A stretch of DNA of 64,000 bases from JBPOIC01 sp052034865 (GCA_052034865.1 JBPOIC010000023.1:48973-112972), one strand, 5' to 3'. Shown: positions 35,649 through 43,951, counted from the stretch's first letter. Notes: a model not told the origin generated them from the sequence alone. Program-made: numbers and translations.

Positions 35649-37025
35649 ATGAGTTCATCTTTTGATTCACTCGAAAACAAAACCCTTCTCGTCGTCGGCC
35701 TTGGAATCACGGGGGTGGCCCTGTGCGAGTTTTTGCAAAAGCGTGGAGCCCGTGTTTGGGGTGTGGATGATCTTCCGGCCAAGAGATTAGGTCCCAAGGT
35801 AGAGGCCCTGGAGAAAAGCGGGATAGAGATCTATTCGACCTCCGAATTTTTACACGAAAAAGAGCAGGGATTTTTGGATTATCCGATCAATGAAATGGTT
35901 TTAAGCCCAGGCATTTCTCTGGAACATGTCCTGGTTCTGGATGCCAAAAACTCTGGAATTCCCATCACCGGCGAGATCGAGCTTGCGTCCCGATTTTCGA
36001 AATCCCCGATTATTGCCATCACGGGTACGAATGGAAAATCGACGACCACCGAGCTGATTGGACATCTTCTAAAAGAGGCTGGCTTAAATGTCGCCCTCGG
36101 TGGAAATTTAGGCACCCCCTGGGTGAAGCTGATTGAAGAAAATCCAAACCCCGACTGGACGGTTCTGGAGATCAGCAGCTTTCAGCTCGAAACCATCGAA
36201 AAATTTCATCCTAAAATTAGCCTTCTTTTAAACATCACGGACGATCATTTTGAGCGTCACCACGACCTGCACACCTATATAAAAATGAAAGGTAGAGTTT
36301 GTGAGAATCAGATCCCGGAAGATTTTGTGATTTATAATTCGGGCGATGTGCATGTGCTCAAGGCTCTGCAATCTGCGAAGGCCAGAAAAATTCCGTTCAG
36401 CTCCACGCAAAATGTCGAGGGAGTTTTCTGGAAAGAGGAAACCCTAATCGAGTCGCTGCTGCATCCTTCTCCTCAAACCTATCCGCTCAAGGAAGTTTCG
36501 CTCAAAGGTCTCCACAACATCGAAAACATGATGGCGGCAATTGCTGCTGCCGAGCTCGTGGGCGTTGAGGCAGATGTGATTCAGCGAGGGCTTCAAAGTT
36601 TTCGTCCGCTTCCTCATCGACTGGAGTGGGTGCGCGAGCTGGATGGAGTTCAATATTATGATGATTCGAAAGGAACCAATGTTGGGGCGGTCGCGATGTC
36701 TTTGGCCAGCTTTGAGGATCCGGTTATTCTGATTTTGGGAGGAAAAGACAAGGGCGGGGATTATGGAGTTCTAAAAGGACTCATCCGCCATAAAACCAGG
36801 GCGCTGATTTTGTTGGGAGAGGCAAAGGATAAAATTCGGGAGGCACTTGGAAACCTGGTGCCCACCTGCGAAGTGAGCAACATGAAAGAGGCCGTTGAAA
36901 AAGCGCATGAGCTGGCTCAGACAGGCGACGTGGTTTTGCTCTCTCCAGCCTGCTCCAGCTTTGATATGTTCCGCGATTACAAACATCGCGGAGACGAATT
37001 TCAGAAATGGGTACAGGCGTTATGA
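35649..37025 (+). CDS. murD: UDP-N-acetylmuramoyl-L-alanine: D-glutamate ligase
   Basis: MurD adds D-Glu to UDP-MurNAc-L-Ala. The product is 458 residues. It has an N-terminal Rossmann-like UDP-binding domain (VVGLGITGVALCEFL), P-loop AITGTNGKSTTTELI, LEISSFQLE, and the C-terminal DDSKGTNVGAV and SPACSSFDMFRDYKHRG signatures. A 152-base gap with an AT-rich tract separates it from mraY. Confidence 0.97.
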   Translation: MSSSFDSLENKTLLVVGLGITGVALCEFLQKRGARVWGVDDLPAKRLGPKVEALEKSGIEIYSTSEFLHEKEQGFLDYPINEMVLSPGISLEHVLVLDAKNSGIPITGEIELASRFSKSPIIAITGTNGKSTTTELIGHLLKEAGLNVALGGNLGTPWVKLIEENPNPDWTVLEISSFQLETIEKFHPKISLLLNITDDHFERHHDLHTYIKMKGRVCENQIPEDFVIYNSGDVHVLKALQSAKARKIPFSSTQNVEGVFWKEETLIESLLHPSPQTYPLKEVSLKGLHNIENMMAAIAAAELVGVEADVIQRGLQSFRPLPHRLEWVRELDGVQYYDDSKGTNVGAVAMSLASFEDPVILILGGKDKGGDYGVLKGLIRHKTRALILLGEAKDKIREALGNLVPTCEVSNMKEAVEKAHELAQTGDVVLLSPACSSFDMFRDYKHRGDEFQKWVQAL

Positions 37026-37075
37026 GGATAGGATCCCTCTAAAACGGCTTACCTACTCTCACTCATGGAAAAACT

Positions 37076-38230
37076 ATGACGGCACGAAAAATGGATTACT
37101 GGATTCTTTTTTCCACTTTTTTTCTCATCTTTGTTGGAATCACGATGGTCTACTCGGCCTCGGCGATTTTGGCGAATGAGAATTATCACGACAGTTATTA
37201 TTTTTTAAAAAAAGAAATCGTCTTTGCGGGCATCGCAATCGCTGTTCTCCTCTTCACCTCCCGTCTGGATTATCACCATTACTGGAAGATGGTTTATCCC
37301 TTCATGCTTCTGGTTTTGGGACTTTGCATTCTGGTAGCCATTCCCGGAATCGGCATCAAGGTCGGTGGAGCCAGACGCTGGCTGTCGATTGCTGGTTTCA
37401 CGTTTCAACCTTCCGAGTTGGTCAAACTGTCCTTTCTTTTATTCATGGCCTACTCCATGGCCAAAAAGCGCGAAAAGATGGAAAGTTTTTCGATCGGCGT
37501 ATTGCCCAACGTGATGATTGCCGGACTGATGATGGGTCTTGTGTTGCTTCAGAAAGATTTTGGAACTCCTTTTACGCTGGGTGTTGTTTTCATGATTTTG
37601 CTGTTTGTCGGTGGAACGCGGCTTTCCTATCTGGCTGGAAGTATTCTCGTTTCCATTCCCATTCTTTATCTGTTGGTTTTTTCGGTTGAATACCGACGCA
37701 AGCGTATCCTGGCGTGTTTGGATCCCAGGAGCCAAATAGCGGACTCGGGTTTTCACATCATTAAATCCTAGATTGGTGTTAATAGTGGAGGAATTTGGGG
37801 AATGGGTCTGGGTCAGGGAAAACAGAAACTTCTCTTTCTACCCGCCGCCCACACCGATTTTATTTTTTCGGTCGTGGGAGAAGAATTGGGACTGATTGGC
37901 GTGCTGGTCATCCTCCTGTTTTTTATCGTTCTCATTGTGAGAGGATTTCGTACCGCCCTGCGTGCACCGGATCTTTTCGGAACCTATCTTGCCTTGGGGA
38001 TTACCTGCCTCATTGCCGTTCAGTCCCTCATCAACTTTGGCGTCGTGATGGGACTTTTACCGACGAAAGGATTGCCACTTCCCTTCATTAGTTATGGTGG
38101 AACCTCGCTCATCATCATGTCGTTGTCGGTGGGCATTTTGCTCAACATTGCCTCCCAAATTGGAATAAAAGTCGAACGACCCGCATCCAACTCTTCCCTT
38201 CCCATGCATCGTGGAGTTTTGCCGATATGA
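37076..38230 (+). pseudogene. ftsW: FtsW septal peptidoglycan polymerase, interrupted by one in-frame amber codon
   Basis: FtsW is the SEDS glycosyltransferase that polymerises septal glycan from lipid II, working with FtsI. The frame from 37076 to 38230 aligns with full FtsW, but codon 232 is TAG (37769-37771). Upstream is FLDP-like CLDPRSQIADSGFHIIKS; downstream, in the same frame, IGVNSGGIWGMGLGQGKQKLLFLP, AHTDFIFSVVGEELG (holding the Asp regarded as catalytic) and PLPFISYGGTS. The affected position is usually Leu, and TTG to TAG is one base change. GGAGGA at 37787 and ATG at 37802 could restart a C-terminal fragment. The stop overlaps murG (ATGA). It may be a sequencing error or a real mutation. 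Confidence 0.9.
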
Positions 38231-39312
38231 AAATCATCTTTGCCGGCGGTGGAACGGGAGGCCATTTGTTTTCAGGAATTGCCCTCGCCGAAACATTTTT
38301 GGGAATGCAGTCGGAGATTCAAAATCGCGAAGTGCTGTTCGTGGGAACCAAAAATGGATTGGAAAAAACAATTGTGCCCCAGGAGGGTTATCGTGTGGAA
38401 TTTCTTCCCGTGCGTCCGTTAAAAGGAAAAGGAATTCTGGACCGATTAAAAACCTTTCTTAAACTTCCCGAGGCCTTTTTAAAAGCCCGCAACCTGTTGC
38501 GAAATGAAAAGCCGGACTTGGTGATTGGAATCGGCGGCTACGCCTCTGGGCCTCTCACACTTCTCGCGCGCTTCATGGGAATTCGCACGGCGATTGTGGA
38601 ACAGAATTCTTATCCCGGGATTACCAATCGGATTTTAGGAAAATTCGTCCACCATATTTTCATCGCCTTCGAAAAGGCGCGCGAATTTTTTCCGGCAAAG
38701 AAAACCATTTTGACGGGAAATCCAGTGCGGCAGAGGTTTTTTAACTTTTTTTCCCTCCCCGATGTAAGGGGAGAGGATCGCTTTACCCTCCTTATCCTCG
38801 GAGGCTCTCAGGGCGCTCATTCGATCAATCAGGCGATGAAAGAGGCCGTGCCGATGCTGGCTGCGCTGAAAGATAGACTCTACATTGTCCATCAAACAGG
38901 AAAAGCCGATAAAGAAGATCTTGAAAAAACCTATGTGGCGGCAGGAGTGAAGGCCGAGGTCTTCGATTTTATTCAAAATATTCCGGAGTATTACGCTCGG
39001 GCCGATCTCGTGATTGCCCGCTCCGGTGCCGGAACCGTGACCGAGCTTGAAAATAGCGGCAAACCCTCCATTCTAATTCCCTATCCTTTTGCCGCCGATG
39101 ATCATCAGCGCTACAACGCCCTCGAGTTGGTCCGGGCCAAAGCAGCACGAATGATTTTAAATCACGAATTAAATTCACAGCTGTTATTTGATCAAATTGA
39201 AGAGATGATTACCCATCCAGAAGTTTTGAGCTTGATGAGTGAAAATGCCAAGACCCTGGCCAAACCTCATGCCTCCCTGGAAATCTTAAAGCAGTGTGGG
39301 GTAGGAGACTAA
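38227..39312 (+). CDS. murG: UDP-GlcNAc: lipid I N-acetylglucosaminyltransferase
   Basis: MurG makes lipid II on the inner face of the membrane. The 361-residue GT-B protein starts MKIIFAGGGTGGHLFSGIALAE. It has IGIGGYASGPLTLLA, EQNSYPGITNR, LILGGSQGAHSIN and RSGAGTVTELENSGKPSILIPYPFAADDHQ, the UDP-GlcNAc site. The start overlaps the ftsW stop by four bases. It is the last dcw gene here; murC, murB, ddl, ftsQ, ftsA and ftsZ do not follow. Confidence 0.97.
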   Translation: MKIIFAGGGTGGHLFSGIALAETFLGMQSEIQNREVLFVGTKNGLEKTIVPQEGYRVEFLPVRPLKGKGILDRLKTFLKLPEAFLKARNLLRNEKPDLVIGIGGYASGPLTLLARFMGIRTAIVEQNSYPGITNRILGKFVHHIFIAFEKAREFFPAKKTILTGNPVRQRFFNFFSLPDVRGEDRFTLLILGGSQGAHSINQAMKEAVPMLAALKDRLYIVHQTGKADKEDLEKTYVAAGVKAEVFDFIQNIPEYYARADLVIARSGAGTVTELENSGKPSILIPYPFAADDHQRYNALELVRAKAARMILNHELNSQLLFDQIEEMITHPEVLSLMSENAKTLAKPHASLEILKQCGVGD

Positions 39313-40284
39313 ATGATGAACGCCATCGAAATCCAATCCATCCAAAAATCTTACGGAAATGTGCGCGCCTTAAACGGTTTGGATCTGCAAATCTGCCAGG
39401 GCGAGTTCTTTGGACTTTTAGGACCCAATGGGGCGGGAAAAACAACCTTGATCCACTCGATTGTAGGCCTGGTCAAGCCACAGGCCGGTGAGATTCGCAT
39501 TTTCAATCAGGCAGTGAGTCACAAGGCGACACAGGCTCGCGCCTGTATTGGCTTTGCGCCTCAGGAAGTGAACGTCGATCGTTTTTTTAATCTGCGTAAA
39601 ACCCTTGAGTTTCAGGCAGGCTTTTATGGGTATTCCAAAAAATTTGCCCGCGATCGCGCTCAGGAAATGCTCGAGCAATTTCGGCTGCTTTCCAAAGCCG
39701 ATGCACCTTTTTACCGACTTTCGGGTGGAATGCAAAAGCGACTGCTCATCGCCCGCGCGCTGATGAGCAAACCAAAAATTCTGATTCTGGATGAGCCTTC
39801 GGCAGGCATCGATGTTGAGCAGCGACGCGAGCTCTGGGAATATTTGAGGGATCTGAATCGCGATGGGACGACGATCGTGCTTACCACCCATTACATCGAT
39901 GAGGCCGAGGCCCTGTGCGAGCGGGTGGCTTTCATCAACCACGGAAAAATTGTCGAAGAAGGAAAACCGCAAGAGCTCATCGAAAAGCATTGTGAGCAAC
40001 AGGTGACGATAGAAATTTCAGAATCTTTATCAGCTTCACTTTTTGAAGATCTTGCTTCTGTGGAGGTTTTTAAAAATAGGCTTTGTGCACATGGAAATCG
40101 TATTGGTCCTGTCACCGGAGAAATCCTGAAACGCGTAGTGAATGCCGGTGCCCAGGTGAAAGACATTCAGGTCAAACACGGAAGTCTAGAGGAAGTGTTC
40201 GTCAAACTCACGGGTCTATCGCTTCAATCGACTTTAGAAGAAGCGCCTTCGGAATCACCTGAAAATAACAGGAGCATCCTATGA
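39313..40284 (+). CDS. ABC-2 type exporter ATP-binding protein (YadG-like)
   Basis: This 323-residue ABC ATPase has Walker A GPNGAGKTT, signature LSGGMQKR, Walker B ILILDEPSAGID and the switch His in TTHYIDEAE. A C-terminal extension of about 90 residues follows the ATPase core. The sequence style (DEAEALCERVAFINHGKIV) is that of the CcmA/YadG/DRA group, which pairs with ABC-2 permeases. The first codon directly follows the murG stop; a second ATG three bases on is an alternative start. The permease overlaps its end by four bases. Confidence 0.92.
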   Translation: MMNAIEIQSIQKSYGNVRALNGLDLQICQGEFFGLLGPNGAGKTTLIHSIVGLVKPQAGEIRIFNQAVSHKATQARACIGFAPQEVNVDRFFNLRKTLEFQAGFYGYSKKFARDRAQEMLEQFRLLSKADAPFYRLSGGMQKRLLIARALMSKPKILILDEPSAGIDVEQRRELWEYLRDLNRDGTTIVLTTHYIDEAEALCERVAFINHGKIVEEGKPQELIEKHCEQQVTIEISESLSASLFEDLASVEVFKNRLCAHGNRIGPVTGEILKRVVNAGAQVKDIQVKHGSLEEVFVKLTGLSLQSTLEEAPSESPENNRSIL

Positions 40285-41051
40285 AAACCTCTCCTGCCGT
40301 TGGATTCAAAACCCTGATTGAGCGCGAGTACTACCGCTTTGCACGACTCTCCAAACAAACCATTGCTCCTCCCATCATCACTAACCTGCTCTATATTTTT
40401 ATTTTCGGATTTTCCTTAGGCTCGCGCATTCACGAGGTCGAAGGGTTTCGCTACATCGTTTTTATCCTGCCAGGACTCGCGGCGATGGGAATTATCACGA
40501 ACTCTTACGCCAACACCTCGACCTCACTTTTTATGGCGCGCATGGATCGCTCGATCGAAAACATTCTTTCGTCTCCTTTGTCTTATCTGCAGATTGTTAC
40601 TTCGTTTGTGATTGGTGGAGTTTTAAGAGGAATGGTGATTGGTGGCATTTCCCTGCTCATTTCAACGACCGTCGTTCATATGCCGCTAGAACATTGGGGC
40701 CTAACTGCTCTCATCGTGATTTTAAATTCCGTGACTTTTTCTGCCCTGGGAATCATCTCTGCCCTGTGGGCCGAAAGCTGGGATCAAATCGCGACCTTCA
40801 CGAATTTTTTTATCACGCCCTTTATTTATCTGGGCGGGGTTTTTTACTCGATTCAAATGCTTCCTCCCATTTGGTTAAAGGTGAGTCTTTGTAATCCCAT
40901 CTTCTACATGGTTGACGCCCTGCGTTTTTCAACCCTGGGTCACGGCGATGTGGCTTTTCTCTATTCTTTCGGTGTCGTTTTCGGCATGGCCGTGCTCTCA
41001 TTCGCCGTTTGTCTGATTTTGTTTAAAAGAGGATATAAGCTGATTGGATAA
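40281..41051 (+). CDS. ABC-2 type exporter permease (YadH-like)
   Basis: This 256-residue membrane protein has six predicted helices and the ABC-2 family phrase set: LGSRIHEVEGFRYIVFILPGLAAMGI, ARMDRSIENILSSPLSYLQI, and FFITPFIYLGGVFYSIQMLP. With the overlapping ATPase gene it forms a complete exporter of the YadGH type. The substrate is unknown; it may be a lipid or glycan-related molecule given its place after murG, but that is inference only. Confidence 0.9.
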   Translation: MKTSPAVGFKTLIEREYYRFARLSKQTIAPPIITNLLYIFIFGFSLGSRIHEVEGFRYIVFILPGLAAMGIITNSYANTSTSLFMARMDRSIENILSSPLSYLQIVTSFVIGGVLRGMVIGGISLLISTTVVHMPLEHWGLTALIVILNSVTFSALGIISALWAESWDQIATFTNFFITPFIYLGGVFYSIQMLPPIWLKVSLCNPIFYMVDALRFSTLGHGDVAFLYSFGVVFGMAVLSFAVCLILFKRGYKLIG

Positions 41052-41085
41052 ACCCGAAAGAAGATCTGAGTCTGTCACGATCGCC

Positions 41086-41418
41086 ATGAAGCCAAAGCCT
41101 TCCCACAAAAATCCCCCTTGGTATCTCTATATTTTGGAATGTTGTGATGAAACTTTCTACACAGGAATCAGTCCGAATCCTGAAAAACGGGTGCAGGATC
41201 ACAACACCGGCAAGGGCGCGCGCTACACGCGCTCACGACGACCAGTGAAAATTGTTTATCAGGAAATTTGTGAGGATAAATCTGCAGCCCTCTCGCGGGA
41301 ATGTCAGGTCAAAGCGCTGCCTAGAAAACTGAAAGAGGAGTTGGTGAAGGGTCGAGCCATGGGCATCCATTCCCAGAACCAGCCCGTCCTACGGGCACCC
41401 CTCCATGGAGGAGAATAA
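41086..41418 (+). CDS. GIY-YIG nuclease superfamily protein (YhbQ/UPF0213-like)
   Basis: This is a small single-domain GIY-YIG protein. It has WYLYILECCDETFYTGIS, the YxY/YTG equivalent of the family's two motifs, then NPEKRVQDHNTGKGARYTRSRRP and a conserved RE-x-Q (SRECQVKAL). E. coli YhbQ is the best-known relative; nuclease activity in the group is weak or unproven. The ATG at 41086 is preferred over a TTG at 41044 that overlaps the permease gene. The last dozen or so residues (PVLRAPLHGGE) are encoded by a dispersed repeat and are not family sequence. Confidence 0.85.
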   Translation: MKPKPSHKNPPWYLYILECCDETFYTGISPNPEKRVQDHNTGKGARYTRSRRPVKIVYQEICEDKSAALSRECQVKALPRKLKEELVKGRAMGIHSQNQPVLRAPLHGGE

Positions 41419-41420
41419 AA
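41382..41420 (-). repeat. Dispersed GC-rich intergenic repeat, inverted partial copy
   Basis: Read leftward it gives CTCCATGGAGGGGTGCCCGT and then ACGGGC, matching the GGAGGGGTGCCCGTC part of the copy at 8297. It overlaps the 3' end of the GIY-YIG gene. Confidence 0.7.
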
Positions 41421-41448
41421 GCAACCAGAAGATAGAATATAATTTTCT

Positions 41449-41474
41449 GTAGGGGCGAGACATGCCTCGCCCTT
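41449..41474. repeat. TGTAGGGGC-type intergenic palindrome, well-preserved copy
   Basis: GTAGGGGCGAG, a five-base loop and CTCGCCC form a near-perfect hairpin without a T-tract. Its flanking blocks match 4007-4060. It lies just upstream of the bidirectional terminator. Confidence 0.75.
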
Positions 41475-41501
41475 CAGAATCCAGGAGTCAGTCCATAAAT
41501 A

Positions 41502-41540
41502 AAGAAAGGAGAGCGATTGCGCTCTCCTTTCTTGTTTTTA
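41502..41540. terminator. Strong bidirectional terminator
   Basis: A 14-base perfect stem, AAGAAAGGAGAGCG / CGCTCTCCTTTCTT, with a four-base ATTG loop lies between the converging GIY-YIG and CZB genes. The A/T-rich stem ends give T-rich tails in both directions (TTCTTGTTTTTA rightward). Confidence 0.9.
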
Positions 41541-41551
41541 TCGCTTCAAGC

Positions 41552-41902
41552 TTAATGTACTTTTGCCTTCATATGCATGATCGCACTCACGACTGTACTG
41601 GAGGCCTTGCCAAATTCACTGGCAGATCCAATGGCAACATCATCGCCGACATTCTGTCCCGCATCGGCTTTTTGAACGACCTGAGCGGCGGCCCGATGAA
41701 AATGGGCGTGTTCTGCTTTTAAGGTCTGGAATTCCGACATTTGAGAATACTTCCCGCCTTCTCCATAAATCCATTGCCCCAAAGCACATTTACTATCGAT
41801 CTGAATATCACCTGACTTGAGCGAATGATCAGGTTTTTTAAGATAGAGTGAAAGTTTGACCTTCCAGTCACTGTGGGCACGAATGGCTTCATCGAAATTC
41901 AT
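41552..41902 (-). CDS. Stand-alone CZB (chemoreceptor zinc-binding) domain protein
   Basis: This 116-residue protein consists of one CZB domain. The His in AIRAHSDWKVKL, the Cys in SKCALGQWIYGEGGKY and the His residues in AEHAHFHRA form the conserved Cys/His zinc set. CZB domains usually sit at the end of chemoreceptors or diguanylate cyclases and sense zinc or hypochlorous acid. Here no effector domain is attached, so it would have to act on a partner. It is monocistronic, with terminators on both sides. Confidence 0.88.
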   Translation of the reverse strand: MNFDEAIRAHSDWKVKLSLYLKKPDHSLKSGDIQIDSKCALGQWIYGEGGKYSQMSEFQTLKAEHAHFHRAAAQVVQKADAGQNVGDDVAIGSASEFGKASSTVVSAIMHMKAKVH

Positions 41903-42007
41903 AAGGGTTCCTTTCCTTGTGAGGGTTGGAAAACATTTCTGATTTAAAGAGAACGGAAAGGTTAAAAAAAACTTAAGTATATTTTTAGAGACTCCCTTAA
42001 CAAAAAA

Positions 42008-42034
42008 ATCAGGCCCTCACATAGAGGGCCTGAT
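42008..42034 (-). terminator. Rho-independent terminator of the Thr/Ser-repeat gene
   Basis: Stem GAGGGCCTGAT / ATCAGGCCCTC (11 base pairs, five-base loop) is followed leftward by seven T. It lies about 55 bases after the stop of the gene ending at 42088. Confidence 0.92.
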
Positions 42035-42087
42035 AAGGGGAGTTGCCTGTCATGGTTTCAAAAGCCGCTGACCATCCTTAAGATAGC

Positions 42088-43170
42088 TTAAGGAGTCTGG
42101 ATCATCTGCACAGAAGTACTGATCGCTGTCGACTTCATCGACGATTTGACACTCAGGCTGGCGCTGGTTGTCATTGTGGACTGCACACTCGTGGCGTTTG
42201 TTGGAGTCATCGTGCTGGAGGTCAAAGTGTTATTGGTTGGAGTCATTGAAGTCGAAACCACGGCATTGTTAGTTGGTGTCATGGTGGATTCGGTTTCCGT
42301 CGGTTTCACAGGCTCCATGGCCGTTTCTTCTTTGGGAGGAGGATTGATGACGATGATCTCATGAGCCACCAGATCGAGTTTGGATAAAAGATCCTTTAAT
42401 GTGTCACTGCCTTTTTCATTCATCCATCCCATCGGAGAATTTTCCCCACTTAAAACGGAGAGGGTGTGGTTCACAAGCACGGCCTGATTCAAGGCAGAAA
42501 TCGGATCTTTCTCTTCAGCGATGGCTTTTACCGCAGGGGTCAGATCCGTCACGATAAGCTTGCCAATAAAAGTAGCTAGCGAAGGAGTCTTGTCGCTCCA
42601 GCAGTCCCCTTCGGCAAACAGGCTATCCACTTGATCATAACCACTGAGAATGACCTTAAAGATCTCATCCGTTTTTTTATCAGAAACCGTTATGATAGGG
42701 GTTTCCAGAATGCTGACGGTTGAGTTGGAGGCCAAGTCAAGGGTCGCCGATGCAACCAGCGAATTGTCGGACTTGAGACCGGAAATGGAAAAGATATTGT
42801 TTTTGTGATCAAGAATCGCGTTCAGATCGGCCTCGATCTCTGACAAAGAGGGTTCTTTACCATCGGACACCCAAATACCAATACTGGACTTAAGATTTTC
42901 TGAAGACTTCCGTAATTGATCGTATTCGGAGAAGAGTCTTTCATCCCGAAAGCCTCTGATCTCCGAGCCGAGATCATCTACGCTGGCAGAAACAAGAGTC
43001 TGCAGAAATCCGATAAAGGGTTTTTGTGAATCCGAGAAATGTGCATTGCGCTCGTTGAGGGTGATGGCGTGCAGAGTCGATGACAGGAGAATGATAAGGG
43101 AGATCACTGTGAGCAATGAGATCCCTTTTCTTTTTCCAAGACTCGAAAAGAGTGAACGCAGAAAAATCAT
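42088..43170 (-). CDS. Exported Thr/Ser/Met-Thr-Pro repeat protein under riboswitch control
   Basis: This 360-residue protein starts with a signal or anchor helix (about residues 18-36, ISLLTVISLIILLSSTLHA). A mostly helical, non-conserved middle follows. The Pro-rich linker (INPPPKEETAMEPVKPTETES) leads to a C-terminal tail of degenerate 12-residue units built on (S)TMTPTNN, at least four in a row, then Ser/Thr/Met-rich sequence. Such tails are typical of glycosylated or extended surface stalks, but the family is not recognised. A GEMM-I riboswitch with terminator lies upstream on the same strand, so a cyclic dinucleotide probably controls it. Confidence 0.75.
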   Translation of the reverse strand: MIFLRSLFSSLGKRKGISLLTVISLIILLSSTLHAITLNERNAHFSDSQKPFIGFLQTLVSASVDDLGSEIRGFRDERLFSEYDQLRKSSENLKSSIGIWVSDGKEPSLSEIEADLNAILDHKNNIFSISGLKSDNSLVASATLDLASNSTVSILETPIITVSDKKTDEIFKVILSGYDQVDSLFAEGDCWSDKTPSLATFIGKLIVTDLTPAVKAIAEEKDPISALNQAVLVNHTLSVLSGENSPMGWMNEKGSDTLKDLLSKLDLVAHEIIVINPPPKEETAMEPVKPTETESTMTPTNNAVVSTSMTPTNNTLTSSTMTPTNATSVQSTMTTSASLSVKSSMKSTAISTSVQMIQTP

Positions 43171-43433
43171 GGGAGCCTCCTCTTGTGTTTTGATGATGAT
43201 AGGATCGATTCACATTTGAAAAATCCGATTTGTGAATCAATCCTCAGTATTTCTGAATTTTAGCGGGCACTCTCGTTCCCACTAAAAACTGAAATACCTG
43301 AAGCCACCAAAGCATTCATTGCCTTGGCGCCGGGGTTTGCTTGATCCGTCTCAAAAGAGAGGATGGTTAATAATCAGTTTTTGTTTGATGGTTTAGAAGA
43401 CGACATCCTCCTTTCTGTCGGCACAAAATAAAA

Positions 43434-43466
43434 AAGGCCCCATTGCCATAAAGCAATGAAGGGCCT
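43434..43466 (-). terminator. Riboswitch expression-platform terminator
   Basis: Read leftward: AAGGCCC, TT bulge, CATTGC, loop TTTATG, GCAATG, GGGCCTT, then TTTTATTTT. It lies about 40 bases downstream of the aptamer and before the gene, the position expected for a transcriptional on/off switch. Confidence 0.9.
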
Positions 43467-43499
43467 TCAATAGATCATAAAAATGAAATCGTCATGAGG

Positions 43500-43590
43500 A
43501 GTCCTTTGGTAACCCTGCTATCCGCCTGCGGCGGACCAGTGGCTTTGCGTCCCTGCTTTACAGCAGGTTTGCCGTTTTCAGTAACTTTCG
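43500..43590 (-). ncRNA. GEMM-I (cyclic di-GMP-I type) riboswitch aptamer
   Basis: On the minus strand the hallmark blocks occur in order. GGCAAACC (43573-43566) comes first, then a CTGCT-GTAA-AGCAG hairpin with a GNRA loop, then GGGACGCAAAGCCA. A P2 stem CTGGTCCGCC / GGCGGATAGCAG and the closing GGGTTACC (43515-43508) follow. These match the conserved core of the class whose Vibrio Vc2 member binds c-di-GMP. Some relatives, notably in Geobacter, bind 3',3'-cGAMP, and the ligand cannot be settled by eye. A terminator follows and the next gene is the Thr/Ser-repeat exported protein. Confidence 0.93.
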
Positions 43591-43951
43591 TGCTCGACTT
43601 TCTAAAAGTTTAAGCCTCGAGAAATCTCCTGTAAATCCCCTTTCTTTGAAGTTTCCAAAAATTTTATTTCACAGCGAAATCAAAATATCGAACTGTTTAA
43701 AATTGCCTATGTTTTTAAAGACGCGATGGGTCAAGGATTTGACGTAAACCCCATTATTTTGACGGAGCGCTTTTCAGTTTGTGCTCGAAATCACCTTGAA
43801 GCGAAATCTTTTGCAGACTTTGTATTCACTCCAGGCCTTGTGAATTGGCTGATATCTGCCAGGAGAAGATATCGAAAGCATCTGCAAAACGAAGGCGCTT
43901 CAACTCCATTTTCATTCAAGCAAAATAGAGACTTAAAATTGGAAACAAAAT

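Larger units (their letters stand above)
43171..43951. other. Long leader/intergenic region containing the riboswitch
   Basis: This 781-base stretch holds the riboswitch and its terminator (listed). It also has about 260 bases of leader between the terminator and the Thr/Ser-repeat gene (43171-43433, nothing else recognised), and about 350 bases upstream of the aptamer that must contain the promoter. A 94-codon plus-strand frame at 43726-44010 has no family features and overlaps the neighbouring lipoprotein gene. Confidence 0.6.

Noticed and set aside
37076..38230. Recoding of TAG as a sense codon to explain the ftsW interruption
   Set aside because: Several genes here end in TAG at family-expected C-termini (hemE, hemW, the TPR and LppC-like lipoproteins, murF), so general reassignment is unlikely. 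A local suppressor or an error is more plausible.
37802..38230. Separate small gene encoding a cell-cycle membrane protein
   Set aside because: It is the in-frame C-terminal part of ftsW after the amber codon, not an independent family.
43521..43535. TCCGCCTGCGGCGGA counted as another copy of the dispersed palindrome
   Set aside because: It is the P2 stem-loop of the riboswitch; the resemblance is noted but the riboswitch explains it.
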